NCBI GenBank assembly: GCA_009760885.1
Contig: CM019696.1
Coordinates: 47,314,017-47,378,016 of the forward strand
Source: Achatina immaculata
Lineage: Eukaryota; Mollusca; Gastropoda; Stylommatophora; Achatinidae
Direction of reading: 5' to 3'
Length of the DNA: 64,000 bases
The position numbers were made by a program, and so were the translations under genes. Below, in pieces: positions 56,643 through 64,000 of the stretch (positions are counted from its first letter, which is position 1; every line of letters begins with the position of its first letter). The notes under the pieces were generated by a model that was not told where the DNA came from, ran no database searches, and was given only the letters and a program-made list of their open reading frames with translations.

Positions 56643-56820
56643 TTAACACATGATTGATGAGGTCTTCATTTCACCTTGACACATGGATGATGTCTTCATT
56701 TCACCTTGACACATGGATGATTAGGTCTTCATTTCACCTTGACACATGGATGATGAGGTCTTCATTTCACTTTGACACAAGGATGGTGAGGTCTTCCTTT
56801 CACCTTGACACATGGATTAC
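56643..56820 (+). repeat. ~31-33-bp tandem repeat, 6 copies
   Basis: Units contain gaggtcttcatttcaccttg and acacatggatgat. Confidence 0.88.
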
Positions 56821-58254
56821 ACAAAGCAGTGCTTATATGTCTTCATTGAAGTTGGTATATCATCAGAGACAAGATACCTAACCCAGCTTCAGCAAAGAAG
56901 AAAAGTGATTGCTAATGAAAGCTTTAGTGAGTGTTGATGGTGGTTCATTGTTGATCTGAACCTTTGGCTCAATGTTGCTTTATATTTCCACTGATAGAGG
57001 TTCATCATTGGTGTAGAACTATGTAAATATTGCTCATTGTTGCTGTGAACCTCAGTGCAAGGTCTGCTTGATGCTGTGCTGCCTCTAAGACACGGCCTGC
57101 GCTGTAGGAAACTGTCTTGTCCTCATTTGTCTAATGCCTTGATAAGTTCACTCTGTGGATACAGCAGAGGATGACGTTTATTTACACAGTTTATACCACG
57201 AGTTTCATTTGTTAATTCATTTCTTATTATACAACAGCACATGGTCCAACCCTGTGAGTTTTACATTGTACCAGTCTTTGCTGAACTCCTTTTCTTATTT
57301 CTGTTTTGTGTTGATTTCACCACCTTGAGCCCATCTTTGAAGAGTCAGTGGCTGGATGATATTGATCTCCTGCTTGTTTTGTGCTTTGTTATTTCATTGT
57401 GGGCACTGCACCTTTTCCTCACCAGCTACCCAGGAGCAGGAGAAGCAAAGGGGGTAAACTGTATCTTTGACAAGCAGCAGACATGCAGCAGCTTACAAAA
57501 CAATCTCTAAGCCATTATCTTCCTTGTCATGGTAATACGAGCATGTCTGAAGACGCTGTCTCCTTTCTCTGGTTATGTCCACTTGTCTGATTCATTAAAT
57601 ACTATTGTCTTTCATTGGTCTAATCCCTCGGAGCCTCCCAGCGTTTTCCGTTATAGGTTCTTCCAATATTTTTTTGTTTTTGTTAAGTTCTTCCTAAACT
57701 TTTTTTTTTTTAAAATCTGTCTGTGACGTTGCAGTGCCTAGAAATACTGAAAAGTAACAATCCTAGTCAGATAGTCGTTGTCTTGATGTGTGCTTTGCAA
57801 TAATGTAGTCAGCTCATGTTATTTGCCATTCGTGTTAGGAAAAACTTGAATCCTGTGACAGATTGCAATATCAAATGTGAGATGCTTTTATTTGTGTGTG
57901 TATCAGCAGCATCACAGTTGTGTAATCTGTCCAGATTTAGCATTCATTTTACATTTAATTGATAAACTGTCAGCTTTAAATATGTTCTCATTTGGCACTA
58001 AGGTAGCAGGGGAACAGTATGTAGAGTTAGCTGTAAGGGGTGATTGCAATTTGACTGGTAGCTTGAACAACATAAACTTCTACTTAGAATTTATCTGAAA
58101 ATTGTTGCTTTTGATTTAGGCTTCCTTTTGTTTGTAATTTGGGCAGTAGGGTTATTTCATCTTGGCATGTTTGCCATTTTTTGATGCTCCTGTATGGCAC
58201 AGATGTTGCAGATGTGATGATGAAAATGATATGCAGAAAATATGGCATGTTCAA

Positions 58255-58465
58255 TGGTGCTGTGGGAATCTGGGTAACAAAGCGGCTAGTACCGTTATCT
58301 TTCATGTTAATAGACATTGGTTTGGTCCTGGCTGGAGGTGCCCCAGTCTGCCTAGCTGTAGAAAAAGTTTCCTGAGATAGGACAAGCTTCAAGGACTGAG
58401 ACTTTACCAGTGTACCATCAGTTGAGGACAGATACGGGCACTGACATCATGTGTGCCTCAGTAAT
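58255..58465 (+). mobile_element. tRNA-derived SINE, family A-like, degenerate
   Basis: Head tgggtaacaaagcggctagt and tttggtcctggc (degraded A and B boxes), then gtgccccagtctgcctagct gtagaaa, ending gcactgacatcatgtgtgcc. Confidence 0.6.
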
Positions 58466-58965
58466 TGTCAGCATAAGACTCTCCAGGGCATATTCTCTGT
58501 GATATCATTATTTAAAGTCAGCAAGAGTTTTGGCGATAGGACCCCTTGCTGTAGGATAATCCTGCGTCTAGTGTGCCCTCGGGCTTCAACTTTGGCAGTT
58601 CAGTTCTCAAAGGTGCCGGCAGATCCATCTGTACTTGGGTTCTATGTAGTTCGACTTTCAGGTTGGTATTCCACTTTGTCAAAGGCCTTCGCCAAGTCCA
58701 CCCACACTGCAGGGGTATTTTTCTTCTCTAGAAAAACATCTTCTAATTCCAGAGCTATGTTTGTTACTTGATCTTCAGTAGTTTTGTGTTACCTGAAGCC
58801 AGCTTGCTGGAGAAATAGATGGCCCCTTTTCTTCAAGACTTCACTCTAGTCTTGTGTTAAACATACACTATAGCAGCTTTCCCCTGCAGCCCAGTAGACG
58901 ATGGCTCTGTAACTGTCTGGGACCGTTGGTGCTTTGCCTTTCTTTAGGACAGATTTACAGCATAT
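58465..58965 (-). mobile_element. LINE reverse-transcriptase fragment
   Basis: On the minus strand from about 58930: PDSYRAIVYWAAGES, HLFLQQAGFR, KTTEDQVTNIALELEDVF, VWVDLAKAFDKV (palm motif A) and, in another frame, GVLSPKLLLTLNNDITENMP (motif B region). Several stops and frameshifts. This lineage has the QAGFR..STEDQ signature and differs from the other LINE relics in the window. Confidence 0.8.
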
Positions 58966-58969
58966 TAAA

Positions 58970-59230
58970 GCATAATAGTTTATGTAGGCCTGCATGGCAT
59001 ACAGAGGTACAAAAGTTTATGTAGGTTCAAACAGTGAATGATAAGTACAATAGTTTATGTAGACCTGTATGGCATACAGAGTTACAAAAGTTTATGTAGG
59101 CCCAAACGATGAATGATAAGTACAATAGTTTATGTATATGGTGTATGAAGCTGTAGTATTTTATATATAGCATGTGAAAGCACAATATTTTATGTAGCAT
59201 TTGAAGGTACAGCAGTTCATGCTGTTGTTG
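58970..59230 (+). repeat. ~72-bp degenerate tandem repeat
   Basis: Blocks of aatagtttatgtaggcctgc, atggcatacagag and gtgaatgataagtac recur about 2.5 times. Confidence 0.7.
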
Positions 59231-60545
59231 TGGAAATGTAGTTTTAAAAAGATATATATATATATATACATATATAATTGTGCCACGCACTTTGAGAGGC
59301 AAGTTTTATGTTTGTAACTTTTACATCTGAGCTAATGTTAGTAGTTTTCTGAGTTACGATAAAGCACAATTAATGCCAGACAACAGATTATTGTTTCTGT
59401 TGTTTTGGGGAGGCTTTTTTTTTGTTGTTGTTGTTAATAATAGTTTTTATTGATTAATTTACCCTTTTGAAAAAAGATCATATGTCTATTTACCCATTTT
59501 ACCTGTAAATATATTTTTATGTATATATGTTCACATTTGGTGATTTTTTTTCTCCCAAGACATTCATATTGTTGTTGGACTTGTATATTACAGTCATCTG
59601 TTGTTATGTTGTCAGATATTTTTGTTTCAGACTCCTGATTTCTCTGAACCTTTTACAACATTTAGTGCCAGTCGCATTAATATTTTTTTCATTAATTTCA
59701 TACTAAAAATTTACGGAATTGGAATTTAAATTGGACTGTAAGACAAAGGCTGGCAAGAGTACTAACAAAAAAAAAAAAGAATCTAGTTTTTTTTCTTAAG
59801 AGATGCCTTCACTGCTGATATTTTTTTTTAATTGTGGCTTTTTTTTTTTTTTTCAGTTGAACTGCTGATGAGAGGTTTATTTTTGCAGATTTTTATTTGC
59901 TATTTATGCTCCTCATGATAGTGAAGATGATGCTGCTATCATTTCCTGTCCTGATTTTTTTCTTTCTGTGAGAACAAGCCAGAGGATGTGCTCTGTGTAT
60001 GCCAAGTTTTATCATGGATGAAGATGAATCTTTTAATGTGTCAAAATTTTACAATACAGAGTCAAGACACTTTAGTTCAGAGAAAAGAGCTTCATACCAG
60101 AACCTTGATGTGTGTATGCAAGGCTTTGAAGTTGTAACATTAAAAAACTCAAATAATAACAATAATAATAAACCTAAACGAGTAAATCAGGCACTAAGCA
60201 TTTAAACACATAATTACTTCCATATAACTTCTTCTAATAATCAGCGTGTTATTTATGCTCAAACCTGGAGATTTTCTTTGCTGTTATTTTGTTCGTCTCA
60301 TCTATGTGCTTCCTGTCTTACAGAATGACTCTAAACTTGGATTAATTGGTTATGTTACACTGGACTGCTTGTTCCAGCCACATGAAGCTGATAACTGCTT
60401 CCAGCCAGTGTTTTGTTTTTTTCTTAATGAGTTTTATTTGGCCATGTATTCTTTCTAATTGATTGAATTTTGATAAAAGGAGTTTTATAATTGGCAGTTG
60501 TTTGAATGTATGCCAGTAAATAAATGTTAGGGGATGTGATTCTCA

Positions 60546-62680
60546 GATTACAGCATCATCATGTTTGAAGTGAGCCACATCTTGGCTTCAGCATGTGAGG
60601 TTTTGCTGTTAGGGTGACCATCACAGTGTACATGTAAGCTTAAGCTTTGAGTCTGGTTTTATTTGTTTTAAGCTTATGTTAGGGATTATGGTGGATTACA
60701 CTGGGCTGTGTTCTTACAAGAGAGGCTGTGTGAGATCTGAAAGTATATGAAACTCCTCGTGTGAAATAATCCGCTGTTCAGAGACATAGAATGTAATTGT
60801 GTGAGAACATTTCAAATGTTTGTGGGCGGGGACTTGGGAAAAACTGATACAGTAGGGGGAAAATGTGTGGAGGGGTGGAGAAGAAGAATTAGAAAGAACA
60901 TTTGAAAGATAATGGAAGGTAAAGAACAAGAACTACTTAGTTCTAAGAATGTTCCAGAGTAAATGATGTTGACTTAGGGTTTTCAACCCTGCAGGCTGCG
61001 GCAGGTATTATTTAGCTATAGAGACAAGCACAGCACACCAGCTACTCATGGACATGGCATCTGGCCCTGAATGGAAGAAGATATAGACTAAAAGAGCAAG
61101 GGCAAAAGATGGAGGTGGGTAGTGTCTTTGTGTTTAAAGGGGCAGATGAACAAGACATGGAAGTCAGCTGTTCCTCATGCCAGCGAAAGAAGTGGACTCT
61201 CGGGACATCTTAATTAATAATCCTGCCCTTTAACCCGTTCTCTACATTCTGGCAGTGTGATAATCATTACAGAAGATAATTTGGATACAGATCAAACATA
61301 GTTTTGAACCTAAAGAGTTAAAAACGTCCACCATGGCGGTTGCGCTAGCCAGAAAATTGCTTTCACCAGTTTAACTCTGTAAACAGATTTACACTAAGCT
61401 CATCTGGTACACTTTATTCATAGGAAAGCAGAATTGTATATGCTTTGTTATAGCTTTTCCCATTGCTTGCGGGACACCATCAATGTGATGTTTTTGGTAT
61501 TTTGTAAATAGTGTATAATAAATAATGTCTTCTGCGGTAACTTTCATTAGACATGAGGTTAATATGTAGAACTCTAAAGATAATAGAAACACTGGACTCC
61601 TTGTGTCTTCATCCTTCACTGTGTTACTGCCGCAGGGCTTATTATGTTCTGTAAGTAAAATTGTTTCCTGGATGGTTTTTTTTTTTTTTTTAAACAATCT
61701 TTTGCTCACAATATGTTTTTGTACGTGACCTATGTGTGATAGCAGATGCAGTGGCACACTTTCACTTCCATGTGACATTTGACATTTAGGGGCCTTTATT
61801 CTGAGTGCAGCTTCAGTTTGTGAAGGGAGTTCTTCCCCCCTCCCATTTCAGACCTGGAAAGGCTTTTGGGCATGAATCCATTATGCAGACTAAAATGTTT
61901 GTGTTTGGTCTGTCGGTTTGTTTTATTACTCGTGGGCTGTAGTGTTCAATGCCTTTAAGATTTTTTTCTTTTACAGCGTGTTCTTTTCATCCGTTATATA
62001 TTTTTAGTAACAAACTCCAGATTTTTACATACGACAAACTCCCAAATTCTATTTGTCAGTCCCACCAGTTTGAATTTTTTGTTCTTGCCCCTGCTAAATG
62101 TGGTGCCTTCTGACTCGCAGTCTTTGCCTCAATTCAGAACTGAACAAGCACAAACATTTATCCCTTTCTTGTTCAAGATTTGTTTACTTGATTTTGCCTC
62201 AAAGACGTGCACAAATCAGTTTTTTTTTTTTTGTAAATGTCAGCATGAAGCAGGAGCTCGTTTATGAAGATTCTATTTTTTTAATTCACTCGCTTTCAGC
62301 TTTTTACATAATCTCATATTCTTGGGATTGAATTTTATGTGAATATCTCAAAGCACTGACGCATGTTTGTAAGTTTCATACTAGGCGTACTCACCTCTCA
62401 TTCAAATACTTTCCATTTTGACATGTAGCATTCTACAGCTGGTTTGACTGGAGCATAAAAGAGTTGGTCTACTGCCCACTCCCTTGGCTATAAGAAGCCA
62501 TTTTGGGAAAAGATTTAAACAGAAAAATTTCAAGGAATTTGTAAATGGAATAGTTACGTGTTTGTTATTTGGTATACATGTAGCTTGGCCAGGGTTTTAA
62601 TAACTTTTTGGACCATTTTGTGTTAGTTTTGTAGTTTTTGGTCTGTGATGTTTTTTTTTTTTTTTGGTCTCCCATGCTTG
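60546..62680. other. Non-genic stretch
   Basis: AT-rich with homopolymer T runs; no supported gene. A weak TTAA-bounded stretch at about 61231-61322 is listed under rejected items. Confidence 0.4.
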
Positions 62681-62683
62681 TCA

Positions 62684-62828
62684 GCAGCTAACCCAGTTTT
62701 TGGAAGTGGCTGAATGTTTGCAGCTAACCCAGTTTTTGGAAGTGGCTGAATGTTTGCAGCTAACCCAGTATTTGGAAGTGGCTGAATGTTTGCAGCTAAC
62801 CCAGTTTTTGGAAGTGGTTGAATGTTGC
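62684..62828 (+). repeat. 36-bp minisatellite, 4 copies
   Basis: Unit gcagctaacccagtttttgg followed by aagtggctgaatgttt. Confidence 0.92.
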
Positions 62829-63182
62829 AGTGAGGAACAGTGCTGTTATGTTTTAGATTTTTTGTTTTCATCATTGTTTGAGTTTTTCTCAGCTAAGCAA
62901 TGCTGATACATGCAAGTGTTCTTGCAGATGCTGTACATAAGTATTATTTACATTGTGCTGTAACATGACTTTCATTTGTGCTGCTTGGATGTGGTCCAGG
63001 CTTTCTTCTGACATGAATGTGTCAAGATGCTTATGGAGTTTGATGTTTTTGTGGCAGCTTCAGTGTGGGTGAGAAGTACCAGTCAATGTCTGTCTCTCTC
63101 CTTGCTATAGGACTGACTTTTTCTCTCATAAATAAAAGTGTTCATAAATTATTTGACCTGTAGGGGGGGAAAAGCAAGTAGT

Positions 63183-63231
63183 TCATTCATTCATTTGCAT
63201 GTCCCTTGCGGAACTTAGCCTCCCAAACAGG
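63183..63231 (-). mobile_element. 49-bp LINE 3' tail, minus strand
   Basis: The reverse complement contains gggaggctaagttccgcaag and ggacatgcaaatgaatga, nearly identical to the last ~40 bp of the LINE at 862-901 including its (ATGA)n tail. An extreme 5' truncation. Confidence 0.8.
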
Positions 63232-63450
63232 GAGCCAAGTAGTAAAAGAGTTAATATTCTGCATAAATGTCTTGTCATTATTCAAGGTGTTCCATAAATA
63301 AATGTGCACTGACCCAATATCGATTCCGGTATCGTAGTGTTATCTTAATGTCTGCGGCATCTAGCCACATTTGCCTGCCGTGACTGGAGTCGCCGATTAA
63401 GCGTGCTGATTAAAAAAATGTTAGTCTTATAAACTAATCAGGCATGTACC

Positions 63451-64000
63451 TTATAACAAATGTTGAAAGTGATGTCCTTGTGTGTCTGTGCAAGCTTGCA
63501 CACTTTTCTTAGTTTTGCTGGTGAAATGTGGGCTATTTCGATAATCTTCAGATCTTGTATTTTGTGTGTTAACGTAACCCAAGAGGTGAAACCAAGCCTC
63601 ATCTGTTAAAAAAAAAAGTGACATCAAGAATGTCAGCAGTTTTGGTTTGACTGAAATTTGTAAACCATTCACAGTAACGGAGTCGTTGTTCTTGATCCGC
63701 CAGCAGCAGTTGTTAACCGCAGTTACTTTATAGAGTTTCAAATTTTCTCTATATGCTGTGTTACAAGCTCGATACCTTCCTGTTGTGCCAACTTTCGCAA
63801 AGCATTTGATGGACTCTGAAGCATAGAGTCAGAAATGTCTGATAACTTCTCCTTATTAAGTTTAGATGGTCTCCCACTACGGTGTGCATCTGACACTGAG
63901 CCTGTTTCACGAAATTTCTCAGTAGTTTTATAAACTGCATTGAGATAAGGCACAGGTGTTCCTGGGAATTTTTCAACAAACTGTCCCTGCACTAAATCAG
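63451..64000 (-). pseudogene. Tc1/mariner-superfamily transposase, frameshifted, cut by window edge
   Basis: On the minus strand the N-terminal helix-turn-helix region reads VEKFPGTPVPYLNAVYKTTE, FRETGSVSDAHRSGRPSKL and NALRKLAQQEGIELVTQHIE (63738-63992). The downstream part contains ADQEQRLRYCEWF in one frame and FFLTDEAWFHLLGYVNTQNT (63570-63640) in another, joined only by frameshifts near 63710 and at the T run near 63620. DEAWFH carries the first catalytic Asp. The rest is degenerate. The left terminal inverted repeat may be near 63290-63320. This is a different group from the mariner at 3.4 kb. Confidence 0.82.

Larger units (their letters stand above)
55665..60545 (+). other. Probable 3' UTR / downstream region of the receptor gene
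   Basis: No further coding exon follows the TAG. The sequence is AT-rich with many T and A runs. Candidate poly(A) signals AATAAA occur at 60519 and 61517, with ATTAAA near 57594, but none can be chosen without transcripts. Repeats inside are a ~31-33-bp minisatellite (56643-56820), a SINE and a LINE relic (58.26-58.97 kb) and a degenerate ~72-bp repeat (58970-59230). Confidence 0.3.

Noticed and set aside
57241..57510. Hydrophobic 89-codon frame after the receptor stop codon
   Set aside because: T-rich downstream sequence; no splice signals, repeat-free homology or codon pattern to support it.
61231..61322. Third TTAA-bounded element
   Set aside because: Inverted ends (cccgttctct and ctctttaggt) match too poorly.

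Overview
The window looks like a piece of an invertebrate nuclear genome, most probably a mollusc (a gastropod is my guess, low confidence). The clues are spliced exons with GT-AG borders, several LINE lineages with different microsatellite tails, tRNA-derived SINEs, mariner, piggyBac-like, hAT-like and pogo-like DNA transposons, a very high density of minisatellites, and an abrupt fall in CpG where the one clear gene begins. No prokaryotic features, CRISPR array, rRNA or functional tRNA gene was seen.

The one gene I can support is on the + strand, from 31861 to 55664. Eleven exons join in a single compatible frame into 1029 codons plus a stop; the signal-peptide exon is missing. The product is a tumour-necrosis-factor-receptor (TNFR) superfamily type I membrane protein. 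It has four cysteine-rich domains, a Thr/Ser/Pro-rich stalk, one Cys-rich membrane segment and a very long (~750 residue), apparently disordered cytoplasmic tail. The tail has no visible death domain, several RSxS motifs, a four-fold ~16-residue repeat and an acidic C-terminus.

The first 31 kb hold no convincing cellular gene. They contain a LINE relic (1-910), a complete but dead mariner (3439-4712), dispersed SINE-like repeats, many minisatellites and simple repeats, a pyrimidine-rich block (9.05-10.3 kb), and LINE copies at 15.3 kb and 24.9-28.3 kb. The most interesting element here is a retroposon family with a (GAA)n tail and no evident protein. Its three copies (7361-8327, 14656-15107, 26673-27969) are each bounded by a perfect target-site duplication (12, 14 and 9 bp). 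The third copy sits inside a LINE that itself has a 12-bp duplication.

The introns of the receptor gene carry about a dozen minisatellites. They also carry tRNA-derived SINEs, hAT- and pogo-like MITEs, LINE fragments and two elements bounded by TTAA with short inverted repeats (44158-44727 and 51781-52850). The second of these landed exactly in the TTAA of a 33-bp minisatellite unit and split the array. Downstream of the stop codon are a probable long 3' UTR, a SINE next to a minus-strand reverse-transcriptase relic (58.26-58.97 kb), a tiny LINE tail (63.18 kb) and a frameshifted Tc1/mariner-superfamily transposase that runs off the right edge.
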